A stretch of DNA of 64,000 bases, taken from NCBI RefSeq assembly GCF_014839835.1, contig NC_071646.1, forward strand, positions 124,001 through 188,000, given 5' to 3'. The position numbers and the translations under genes are program-made. The stretch is from Dryobates pubescens (lineage: Eukaryota; Chordata; Aves; Piciformes; Picidae). The notes beneath the pieces are model-generated. The model was not told the DNA's origin. It saw only the letters and a list, made by a program, of their open reading frames with translations, and did not search any database. Positions 1-11,242 of the stretch are shown one piece after another (the stretch's first letter is position 1; each line of letters starts with the position of its first letter).

Positions 1-136
1 CATCCCAGACTTCACTGGCTCTTTTGCAAACCCAAATGAAACAGGCCTGAGGAGGGCACAGGTGACTGCAATGCACTGGGGAAACTGAGGCAGAGCAGGG
101 CTGAGATGGGGCAGCCATGCAACACCCCTGCTTCCA

Positions 137-3100
137 TCAACAAACCCCCAGCACATTCCCCATGTGCTGGCCAATATGGGACCGCAGAGAGTCCACCAGC
201 TGTGGGGGGGATGTTGGGCACACACAGGGTGGTGCTCACATCAGCCCACTGTGCTCTGGCTCCTTGAGCTCTGCACTTGAACCTCTGCTGTCCACCTCTG
301 CTGCCAGCTCCTCAGTCACAGTGCTGCCCTGGGCCTGGGGCTCCAGCTCGCTCCTGTGGAGGGAGGGGATTAGGTGCTGTGCCCCATGGGCCAGCAGCAG
401 CTGGTGCCATGGCCTTTGCTACCAATGGTTACCTCTCGGTGCTGTGCTGGCAGTGGGCCTTCTCCCTCTCCAGCTCACCAGCTGGGGCTGCTCGGCTCTC
501 TGGGCTGGCACCTGGCTGGGCATGGAAGGTGGAAGCATGAGTGGGGACCCAGACCTCCAGTTGCACAGAGCTTGGTGACATGTCTGACAGTGGGGCACAG
601 CTCTTGTCCAGCCCCCCTGCCCATGTCCTTACCAAGAGCTGCTTGGGGATGACAGCAATGCTGACTCTGCGGCGGGCAGACCCCTGCAATAGAGGAGCTC
701 AGGGTAAGCACCGTGCCAACTGTCTCCCTGTGTTTCCCATCCCTTCTGAACTCATTGCCTCCCCAGCATGGCAAGGGACACGAAGGAGAAGGGACACTGC
801 CAGCCTCCCACCAACCCTGGGGCTAAGGGGGGAAGCTGGAGAGCTGGTAAGATGAGGGAGGGTCAAAGCCAAGAGGTTTGCACTTGTCCTTACTGTTTCA
901 AGCTGTGCTGGTGGGGTTGCCTAACCCCCTCCCCAAGCACTCCCCTACCTCTTGAGCTGTTGGGGAATCAGTGCCAAGTTTGAGCTGGTGCTAGAGAACA
1001 GCCAAGCCTGCAGCTCTGGTGCTATGGCCCTGCAATGCAGAGGGACCTGCCTGAGAACTCCTGGACAAGCAACCCTCAGCCCTGGGCACCCTGTCTCCCC
1101 ACAGCCCTCTGAAGCTGTCCCTACATTTTGCCTCTTCCCTAGCATTTCTAGCAGACCTTGCCTGCAGCAAGCAGCTGGCAGGAGTGGCATTGCCCAGGAA
1201 CTAGCAGGAGTGTGGGGACCACTGGGTGAGGAAGAGCAGCAGGGCATGGGGAGGAGGGGACTCCAGGGCCACTGAACTGGGACCAGTTACCTGCTGGAAA
1301 GTTCGCATCAGAGGGTGAGGCCTTAGTCGTGGCTCCATGTCATCTGGAGGCAAAATGAAGCTGCTTTATGTCACCCCCACAAAATTCAGAGGGGGCTGAT
1401 GTACAGAGGGTTGCAAACCTCCCTCCCATTGAAAGCTGTCCTGCCCATGTGCTCTGTGCTTGGTACAAGTCACCAGGATGCCCCAGGGGGCCAGGGGGAC
1501 CTCGTTTGCATGCACAGCGATGGGGCGTGTAAGGATTGGCATCCAGGGACAGAGTGTCCTTTGTGCGTCCCTTGCCCCCCTGCCCCACATTCCCAGCTGG
1601 GCTGTGGGACGATGGCTCTGCAGCCTCCAGCACCTGCTCCCACGCGGCGTCTGCTGTTACCCTGGCCCCGCACATTTGTCATCATCAGCCCCAGTTGTCC
1701 CAGCTGTCGCCCATCCCCCAACCCTGAGCTCACACAACCCACCAGCTCCATGGCACAGGATCACACTGACCCTCAGGGGGATCCTGGGAATGAATCCCAC
1801 CCCATACTGGCCCTGGTGCAGAGTCCACCTCACCCTGGGACTCCGCCAGCTGCCGGTTGCGGGAGTTCTGCTGGATCAGGCGCTTCATCTCCTCCAGCTC
1901 CGTGTGCTCACGCATGTGGTGCCGCTTCAGGTTCTCCACGTGCTGGACCATCACCTCTGTTGCTCGGCTCATCCGGGCCTCCTGCAGCCAGGCAGGATGA
2001 GGGATCAGGCCCCACACCTCCCAGTCCCAAAGGAGCCAGGCCCCTACCAGCCCCTCGCTGTGTATCTCACAGTTCCTCCAGCCAGGGGTGCAGATGCATG
2101 CCCTGCCCACTCCCAAGGGCAGGCAGATCCCTTGCAGCCTGGTACATGCAAACATGAGGTCAATACTAGCACTGGTTTCCCAAGACCAGCTGCAGCACCC
2201 TCCAGCCCTTGCGGGGTCTCCCAAGAGATGCACAGACCTGATGTACAGCCCCCAGCTTCTCTGCAGCACTGGTTGCCCGCTCAACAGCAGCTGCCAGCAC
2301 AGTCAGGCTGTGCTGTAGCTGCACCAGCATCTCCTTGCAGCCCATGTCAGTGCAGAATGGGCCCAGCTTCTGGAAGGAGAGGATGGAGCTGTGAGAGAAG
2401 ATTTTGAGTTGCCAGCAGATGCCATCACCCTCCCCTGGTGCCTACCTACCTCCAGGGCAGCACGGCACTGGCTCAGCTCCTCCTGGATATTTTCCTCCGC
2501 TGCATCCCGTGCTCGTTTCTCCACCTGCACCCTTTGCTGCAGGGTGAACATGTCACAGCGAAAAGCCAGAGCAAGGTGGGCAAAGGCTGCCTGCAGGGTG
2601 GGAGGGCAAGAGGTGGGACACAGGGTGAAGGGAAAGCCACCAGGGCCATGCATTGCTGTCTCCAAGGCACAGACAAACCACCAAGCAGGGCAGTGCTAAG
2701 GATAATTGGGACTTGAAGTTACTAGGTTGCTGCATGCTGGGCATGGTCCCCATGAGCTGCCAGCCTGACCAAAACACAGCTGACAACGCATGGAGCTCCC
2801 AAGTCCTCCTGGCAAGAGCAGGCACCAGGCAGACGCCGGCGCTCGCTGCAGGTCCCAGCTGACAGCGGAGCCTGACTCAGTGCTGGCACTTGCAGGAAAA
2901 TTATTTTTATTAGTACAGCTTCCACCACCTCCCCAGCTAAGGACCCTCTGGGCAAGCTGCAGAGCACTTTGTGGGACATGGATATGCAGCTGCCTCTAAA
3001 TGCCAAGGACGTCACCAGGAAAGGGATTTGTAAGGCAGCTGCCACGGGACTGCGGTGCCTGGAGGGTGGCCAGGAGCAGGGCACAGTCTTGGGACTGTGA

Positions 3101-6048
3101 GCCAGCAAAGCGTCTGTCCCCCTTCCCCAGCCCACCTGTGGTCCCTAGCAGTGCTCACCTCCACATCCTGCTCTGTCAAAGCTGCCCTGCAGAAAGAGAA
3201 GTGCTCTCAGGGGTGGAGGCACCATGGGGACCACACACTGAAAATGCCCTTGGTGTGCTCCCAGGGGTGCCAGCCACCAACAGAAGTGGGGACCCAAAAT
3301 GCTCCTTGCCTACAGAGCAGGTCTTGTGCAGTGAAAAAGAGAGGACCACATGTACCCCTTGTCCCATAGGCCCAGGGGACCTTACCTGTGCAACCCTAGT
3401 CTCTCCAGCACTGAGAGCTCACTGGGGAAACTCAGCAGCGGCTCCTCCAGGGTTTCTACATCTGCAGGGAGGCAGCAAAGCCATGGGAGGGACCACAAGT
3501 GAAGGCTTTTCCTCAGCATTTTCTCCTCCCTCTGCTCTTGACCCAGCAGGGAGCAGATGCCCACAGTGTGGGACTGTCCAAATCCTTCCCCTAGTGTCAG
3601 GGGGCTTCAGGTCCTCCCAGGCCAGTTCCCCTTCTGCATATCCCCTCCAAAGGAGCCCACCAAAGCCCATTAGGCTACGTTGTTCTGACACTCATCCCCA
3701 ACTACTCCAAGCTTTCTCCTAAAAGGACTCAGCTAAGGTGTGGGCTGGGGACTCACCCACCTGCCTCGGCCCCATCACTGTCCCCAGTATGCACAGCCAG
3801 ATCCTGCTTGTCCACGCCTGGTGCCTGAGGGGCACAAGGACACTGTCAGAGCAACCCCTTCCTTTGTGCTGGACACATCCCAAAAAGAGCAGAATCAAGC
3901 AGCTGGGGGTCCAGCCAAGCCCAAGAGGCCAGGGAGGGAAGAGACTCCCAACACATCACCCTTCCCTTGCTCTCACCTCTTCCATGCACTCCACACTCTG
4001 ATCACTCCTGGCCAGAGCCCCATCTGGCTGCCCTTGGGCACTGCTCATCCTCCCTGGAGATAGAAAGGGTGGTGGGAGCTGGGCAGCAGTGTGTTCCTTG
4101 CAGCATCACAGTACTTCAAGGGTGTGGTGATGAGAGAAGTTCAGTTCCCCCCCACACACAGAAACCACAGCTAACTCAGTGGGAGAAGCAACAATGGAAG
4201 GGCTATATTTCACAAGCAGGATGAAGTGCAGTGAATACAGACACAATACACAGTATTTACAATATATACAGAAATATACAGCAAAGAACATAACACAGGA
4301 AAATCCTGCCCTCCTCCAGCTAGGAGGGCTCCCCCAAAACTCCCTTCTCCCCCTTCCTCCCTTTTTTGCCAAAAGGGGTTAGAGAGAGAGAATTATTAAG
4401 GGGGAAATTCTGTTAGTTCAAAGCATGTGCTAAGGAAAGGGGGAAAAAAAGAATTAGTTTCTTATCTTGTTAACTGAAGGTCAACAGCCAAGCTCAGAGT
4501 GAGAAACAGCAACTGTTCAGACTCAGACTCCCAAACAGAGAATGACTGAGATTCAAACTGAACTAAAACTTAAAGTTGCATTCTACCAATGAAATTCGTT
4601 TAGAATTATCTTTGTTTTCACTCTTACACCAAAACATTCAGCTCCAGTGTCTCAGTAACTGTCCCTTTCTTAAAGGCCCAGCCTAAAACACCTAAAAGCA
4701 CCACTGGCATTCTGCGGGCTCCCAGGAGGCAGAGGCTGGCAGCTGCTCCACAAAATACCCCTGCAAGGTTAAGGGGGCTGCAGCCAGCCTGGGCCAGGGC
4801 AGGTGGAGGAGAGATCCAGGGGATGGGTTGGGAGGCCAGGGCTGGAAGGAGAGTGGGGTTACAGGGAGGTGCTGGCAGGCCATGGTACAGCCTCCTGCTG
4901 GACCCATGCAATGGTGCTCACAGAGGGAGGGTGCAAAACCCACCCCTTTGCCCCATGCCCAGCCTGGGCTGCCGTTACCTTCATGTCGGGACATGGAGGG
5001 TCTGGGTGGCTCTGCCTGCCGCTCCCTGCGGAGAAAAGCCTGGGTAAGGCCCAAAGTAACTCCAGCAGCAGAAGCAGCATCCCACTCCCTCTGCCATCCC
5101 TTGACAGGATGCTGCTCTGGACCCGGGTCCTTTCTGAGCATCCTCTGCAGCCTGCTCTGTCCTCACACACGTCCATTCCTGCTGTCCTTGGCACGGGCAC
5201 AGCAGCCCCCTCCGCTCCCATGGCTGCCGCAGAGCTGCCACCGAGCAGCCTGCTGAGGTCACATCCAGTCAGCAATGAGTCACCAGTCCATGGCCAGGCT
5301 TCTCCTCAGCACATCAGGGTTTTTTTGGCCCCGGCTGCCAAGTGGACCTCACTGCAAGCCAGCCTTATTGCAGGTACCACAACAAACCTGGCTGCCAGCA
5401 GAGCCCAGGCACCATCTCACACAACCACAGGGATGGCAGGCCTTGGCCCATGCTCTTGGCCCCTAAAAGTACATCAGGATGACTTTGCCACCCCAAAATC
5501 TTGTCCTGGGTGCAAGGAAGTCTTGCAGATCTGGAGCAGCACTGCTTGCTTTGGCTGGGGATGCTAGAGCACGCTGGGGATGGCAAGCCAGGTGAGACAG
5601 AGGCACATGGAGATGCAGGAGCTGCTGTGCTGACAGCCTCATAGTGGAGCTCAACACCCACCCAAGGAGGGGTCTGAACTCCAAACTTTGCTCCTGGCTC
5701 TGGACAGCACTACAGCAGGCTTTTCCCTCTCTTCCCTGCAAGGATGGGGATCGCTCCCTGGGAGCAGTGGCCACAGGAGAAGGGGCTGCTGTGCCAAAAT
5801 GCTACTCAGTGCCCCGGAGTTGGGTGATGCTCCCATCAGCAACCCCCTTGCACTGTCCCCATCCTTGTTAGCACCTGAGAACACAGTGGGAGCCTTTCAT
5901 ACCTCCGAGGTGAGGGGCTGGGTTGGCAGCTTGCCCTCTGTCGCTGCCACCGTCGTTGGCATCCCTGGGTCTCTTCTTCCCCTTCTCCCAGTGAGGGCCC
6001 TGCGACTGGCTTCATTTGCAGAGCGTGGAGACTCCAGGGCCAGCACAC
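137..6048 (-). CDS. IRAG/LRMP (Jaw1)-like coiled-coil protein, ends not settled
   Basis: The core matches my memory of LRMP/IRAG2 (Jaw1) and IRAG1, ER/nuclear-envelope proteins that bind IP3 receptors. Key stretches are FPSELSVLERLGLHR, TEQDVEAAFAHLALAF, RCDMFTLQQRV and MSRATEVMVQHVENLKR. Exons from 5' to 3' by phase agreement: 6048-5903, 5252-5167, 5025-4979, 4053-3977, 3824-3761, 3461-3386, 3186-3159 (28 bp), 2590-2450, 2369-2238, 1981-1834, 1343-1291, 683-633, 515-433, 353-296, 199-137. All junctions are AG/GT and phases agree throughout. The core from 4053 to 633 is firm; the first three exons and the last three are inferred. An ATG at 4048 begins MSSAQGQPDG, and the upstream exons would add more N-terminus. 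RRVSIAVIPKQ matches a conserved post-coil block of LRMP. No C-terminal membrane anchor, usual in this family, is visible, so the true end may lie left of the window. It could be a third paralog rather than IRAG1 or IRAG2. Confidence 0.72.
4123..4690 (-). mobile_element. Solo LTR of an endogenous retrovirus, older copy
   Basis: This is an LTR-like block on the minus strand that shares its layout with the copy at 32983-33511. Both have a GCCTTTAAGAAAGGG start block, ATTCTAAACGAATTTCATTGG, a TTTGCTGTATATT region with repeated TGTATAT, and an end in CACCACA. No internal retroviral genes flank it, so it is a solo LTR, a fossil. It sits in an intron of the IRAG/LRMP-like gene, in the same sense. 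No target-site duplication is evident, and it looks more diverged than the other copy. The 5' edge is uncertain by some tens of bases. Confidence 0.7.
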
Positions 6049-9000
6049 CTAGCATGAGAAGCACATTAGCTAAGCACAGATGGGAGAATGCCTCTAAATG
6101 TTATATTTCTAAAGCATTTTTCTCACCCAGCAGGAGCTCCTAGCTCCTCTACTCAGCAGGGCAGCATCTGTGAGATGCAGTCCAGGGGGATGCTGATGGG
6201 ACTCGGGTGGGCACAGAGCAAGGGAAGCAAGGAACTGAATACAAGCCCCATTTCTGTGCAGCCCTGAGGGTGGACCTGTCTGCTGGCCACCCCCACCCCC
6301 CATACCCCCCCAGCCCTGTTTCCCTCCCACGGGGAAAGCCTCACCTGGGGCTCCTGATGTGGTCAGAGGTGTTTGCCCCCACCTCCAGTTGTGAGCACCC
6401 AGTGCAGAGCAGGAACAGCCCACCGTACTCCAAAGAGGGCACAGTCCAATGCCTGAGCCAGGCCTGCTCTCAGATAGACAAATATAAGAGATTCCTGAGT
6501 CCAAGAAAGCTTGGAGATCTCATTTAAGCTGTTTTGAAATGTTTAAAACTCAGAGAAAGCTGGCAGAAAGTCCATGGAGTCCCTCCCCCAGCCCGAGGTA
6601 AAGCGACAATGCAGCAGAGACTCTCCTACAGGACATGTCACCTTGGAAGCTGTGCCCATGGGCACACAGAGATGGGCATGCAGGCATGGCAGAGGAGGTT
6701 TATTTATTTTTTTACTCTGGCATGCAGAATGCAACAGAATTTGAAGGGGACAGAGAGCAGGGACTGGGTGAAGCCCCACATGCCTGTGCAAAGCCTTGAC
6801 CAAGCTCAGTTGCCCCACCACCAAGTGGGGCCATCACCCATCCCCCAGAGCCTACTGAGTCCTGATGGAGGTGACAGCAGCACTTGGCATCTGTCAGAGT
6901 AAGTCCACTTCATGTTTATACCCTGGAAATTGCCCCTGAGACCTCCATCCAGGGGCTTGGAAGCCCACCGAGGACCAAACTCATTCGTTTCCCCGAGGGC
7001 TGGTCCCTGCTGCAGAGCTCCATGGCAGCCCCGGCAGCCCTCAGGAGAGCTGCAGCTCAGGCAGGCTTGCAGCTGCTCCTTGGCTTTGTTTTACAGGTGG
7101 CAGCACAGACACACGCAGCTCATTTACCCAGCGTGGTACCCAGAGCCCCCCGGGAAGCCAGCCCCAGCACCATGCCTTGCCTCGGCTTCACCAAACACTC
7201 CCCAGGGTCATTACCTGCCTGAACTTGTCTCAAGCAGCTGAAGGCAGATGCGGGGGCACCCGGCTCGGACCTGGCACTCGGCGCTGTGGGGTCCCCAGGA
7301 GACCCAGGAGGGGGTCAAGGAAGGCTGTGTGGATGGCAGATGGTGGGTCAAGGCGTGCGGGGCCCCGCACGGTGCAAGCTGCCGGCGGCTGATTTTGCCT
7401 GGAGGGGAAAGCGAAGGCGTCTGAGGGAGAAGGATCTGCCAGGGAAGAGCTGGAGGCAAGAAGGCCTTTAAAGGACATGCATGAAAGCAGCTGGGAGCTC
7501 CCTGCGTGAGGCCGGGGAGGGCTGAGCCGTTTTACAGGTAGCCAAGAGGCCTCTGCTTTTGGTGTGGGGCCAGATCCTGCACACACACTTTGGAGGTGAC
7601 CCTGAGCAGGGAGAGCCCAAGCCTGCTGCCTCTGTGCCCAGTGTCTGCGGAGTGGAGCAGAGATGAGTCTCATCATCTCCCCAGCTAGAGACTCAGGGCA
7701 GGGTGGTGGCACTCAGGACCTACAGAGATGGGGGACTCCCCCATGACTTCATGGGGGACACAGCACCAAGTTAAACCAGAATGGCTGATAAGGAGCTCCT
7801 GCAGCATCATTTTTGATGATCTGGGGAGATCCTCATCCCTCCTACCCTCTTAGCAGCCCCACTTTTCCCCCCAGCCACCACCTCCACTGCCTGACTCCTT
7901 TGCTCAAATTGGTCACATCCTCCAAAGCTGCTTTCTTCCCCTAATGAGCTTATGTAGAGTCCTACTTGATGCTCAGCACTACAGAGGGCCAGGCTGCAGG
8001 CAGGAGCTGCTGTTAGTCCTCCCATGCCTGGAGACCCTGATGTATCATGGGGAACTAGGCAAGCCTGTGGGGCCTGCAAATTGCATAAGCCCTGAAAGGT
8101 CAGCCAGCAAAAGGCACCTTCCAGCCCTAGAGCAAGGCTGGCCCAGCCTCATGTCCATCTACTGAGAGGGCAGGATGTGGCCCCAAGGACAGGAAGCAGC
8201 CAGGGAGGGCTGAGAGACTCCATCTGCAGCTTTGAAGCAGAAGCTGTGCCACAGGGGGATGAGGCATGGCCATGCAGAGGCAGCCAAACCTGGGTGCTGT
8301 GCAGCAGTGACAACCCTGAGCTGCAGAGCTTTCCACCTGCTCCTTCCCCCAGAGCTTTCCCAGTTGCTTAGTGGTTTCCCAGCTGGTTGATGTCTCAAAA
8401 TGCAGGTGAATTCTGCAGGTGTGTAGTCAGGTTTGCATTAGCACCACCAGTCCCATCATCACTCCCTCCAGACACCTTCATTTGGAAAAGGAAGACCCAG
8501 GCAGATCAGAAGGACCTTCCTTTGGGCTGAGAGCAGATGGAGCCCAGCACCCCACCATCCCAGTGCTTCTCCCCTCCTTGAGGACCTCCCCATGCCTGTG
8601 GGTCTAACCAAGATACTTTGTTGTGGAGAGCTTTTTCTAGCCAAGAACAAGATCTCTCCCCAACAGAGCCTGCAGCCAAGACTCCTGTAGCAGGACAAGG
8701 AATTAAAAGCACCTTCAGAGAATGATGCTAAGCAGACAGAGCTTACAAAACAAAGAGGATGTTGGATGGGCACCTTTGCCTCTACCAGGGCCTTGTGATC
8801 AACGCAGCCTGATCCCACTGGGCCCATCCCCACAGAGACCCTGCTTCTTCCCCAAGAGCCACAGCCTGGCACTGGGCAGGCAGATCAGTTTCCATAGCCA
8901 CTGCTCTTGTGTCCTGGCAGCCCCACAGCTGCAGCAAGTCGCTCCAGACCTAAAGACACCATTGTGTTAGTTCCCCACACCAGAGCAGATCTTTGCTCAA

Positions 9001-11084
9001 AACCTCAATTCCCTCCCACACAGAGGTGCTGAGGGAGTCACTAAGAGGCTATGCCCCTCTTTGCAAACCCTCCACATCAGGGTTTTTTCCATGTTCTTAC
9101 TTTTAACCTAGAAGCACCCTGATTGCAATACATGTGTTGTAATGCCTCAGACTAGCAAAAGCAGCCCAGCTCCCCATGCACAGACCTGTTCAGTGAAGAT
9201 GAGCAAGATCCTGCTGGAAGATCTCCATCCCACAGAGGTGAGCAGCAGCAGGGGGCTGCAGGCTTTGGGTTTGCCCCTTGTGCCTCCTTTCAGTGAGGTC
9301 CCACCAGCCACGCGGCAGCCTCCTGCCATGACATCTTCCCAGGGCTCCTCCTGAAGCTGAGATGAACTTGCAGCTCAGATCACAGGGCCTGAGGTGACCT
9401 GGATTATCCACTTCTCAGAGAAAAGCTGCTCAGTCTGACACTGGCTGCTCCTGCTGATGTGGAAAACGTGATTTATTAGATCTGTGCAGGCGGCCCAACC
9501 AGACAGCAACACCCTGGTCCTCCAGCAAATTAATCTTCACATGGCCCTGGTCTCCCCAGCTGACAAGAAGCTGCCAGCCACCAGTCCACCCAAGGGAGAA
9601 CACCCTTCTCTTACCATGATTAAAAGGCTGGCAAAAAACCCCCAAAAAAACCAACAACCCACAAACCCAAACACAACACCAAACAAACAAGAGATGAGCC
9701 TCAAGTGAGAAAGGGGTAGAGGGGATGGCTGCTTTGGATTCAGTTCTAAATTCCAGGTTGGAGAAAGAAGGCTGCTGAGCATCCTCCTGGGCAGTTCAGC
9801 CTCACATCTTGGTGTCACAGCCACCAGATTCCAGTGCAGAACTGCATCAGTATGCTGGGGATTACATGCAGGGGACTAACTGGTTGTCACTGGAGCAGTT
9901 ACCTCCAATGAGAAGCAGGGTGACTTCATCAGCTCCCACCGCTGCTGCAGAAGGGGACACAGCAACTACCTGGACATGCCTGCAGCTCTGGTTTGGAGAG
10001 GAGCAGCCTCTCAGTGGGTGGGTATGGACCATTTCCAGGAAAGCAGCTGCGTTTCAGCCCTTTCCAGCAAGGTGTTGCATGGACCAAGGTTGTCCGAGTC
10101 CTATGTGGCTCTGACATTTGTGGAGCATTTGCACCCACTTGGGTGCAGAGACAGCAGCTTGGCATGAAACTGCCTCAGAAATCAGCATGGAAGGATGAAG
10201 AGGCAGCAGGGTGGGTAGGTAACCCCTGCAAGTGCAGGACATTAATGTCATTTTAAAACAGCTCCCCCCCAAGTCAAAAAGGGAGCTCCCCTCCATGCTT
10301 GGAAGGACATAAACCTCTACAAACAGAAGAGGAAGCAGATAGGCAACTACTGTTAAATATCCCAAGTAACCTGGATGAAAGTGAGACACTGCCTTCTACA
10401 CCCAGCCTAGGACAGGGCTGAGACCAAGCTTCAGACCTTTCCCTTCCCCAGTGCTAATAAATCAGGACAAGGACAAACCCCATCCTGTCTCGCTCTCCGG
10501 TCCTGGGCAAGGCTCTGGTCTACAAAACCTGGTGTGTTTCATGCTGCACCCACCCCTTAGCACTGCTCAGGATGGATTTTAAAGTTCTTGAGAAGGTCAA
10601 AAGGGGTCAAAAGAAAAGTTTTCCATGTGGGTGCTACCAAGCACAACTTAAAGAAGCAGTGTTCCCTCAGCATGTCTGGCATCTCCAGGGGTTGCTTCCA
10701 GTTCTCCTGACTGGTATCTTGCACATACACCCTACAGGAATCCATGGTACGTGATGAGCTGCAGCCAGGAGCAAAAGCAGGGCTGAGAAGGCTCTTTCCA
10801 TAAGCCACCATAATGCTTCCCAGCACACCAGGAACCCCCAATGCAGTTTGCAAAGCCAATCCCCGTTTGACTACTGCTACTTGCAAGAACCACGTAGGCT
10901 GACCCCCAGTGCAGCTTCCAGCATCTCCACACAAGCTGGAAGTGCAGGCTGCAGCCGAGGTCAGCCTGTCAAAATGAGACTGTTGCCTCAGTCAGAAACC
11001 AGTGAGCAGTTACAAAACAAAGCACCCATCAGGGAGCAAATGCAGGCCACTGCCAGATTTCAGAACACTTACTGCTGCCCAGCC
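6049..11084. other. Stretch without a recognised gene
   Basis: I see no conserved protein, RNA gene or clear repeat here, apart from an A/C-rich run at about 9628-9690. A possible further 5' exon of the IRAG/LRMP-like gene ends at a GTGAGG donor near 6347 on the minus strand and would fit in phase, but its acceptor is unclear. The open frames of 60-160 residues look like chance frames in GC-rich DNA. Confidence 0.5.
9628..9690. repeat. A/C-rich low-complexity run
   Basis: The plus strand is almost pure A and C, with AACCC- and AAACA-like words and no regular unit. It is probably a decayed simple repeat. Confidence 0.6.
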
Positions 11085-11242
11085 CACAGAGGCCAGGGCT
11101 TCCCCATGGTGCTGTATTGACAGCAGGCTTGTGCTTCCAGTTCATCAAGGACACCAGGAAGCTGACAACCAGGTGAATTCTGGAGAGGAGTTTGCCCTTG
11201 GGCATCTTCATGTGACCCACAGCCACAGCACTCAGTGACACC
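11085..11242 (-). pseudogene. RPL10A 3'-end relic
   Basis: Read on the minus strand, this gives AVAVGHMKMPKGKLLS and IHLVVSFLVSLMNWKHK. These match the RPL10A C-terminus, which in human reads AVAVGHVKMTDDELV and IHLAVNFLVSLLKKNW. The DNA then continues with a close match to the codons for the final STMGKPQR block, after the frame has slipped. No RPL10A start, splice-linked upstream exon or full frame is visible, so this is a broken copy of a host gene. The match begins about where I recall the last exon of RPL10A begins, and a weaker resemblance to the preceding exon may extend to about 11268. It lies 2.5 kb downstream of FANCE on the same strand. The working RPL10A gene is at 62.3 kb on the opposite strand. 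Confidence 0.75.

Noticed and set aside
1399-2407. 252- and 315-codon open frames on plus
   Set aside because: They are antisense to well-supported exons of the IRAG/LRMP-like gene (2238-2369, 1834-1981).
10557-10934. 125-codon open frame on minus near the RPL10A relic
   Set aside because: I looked for further RPL10A or other ribosomal-protein exons here and found no match.
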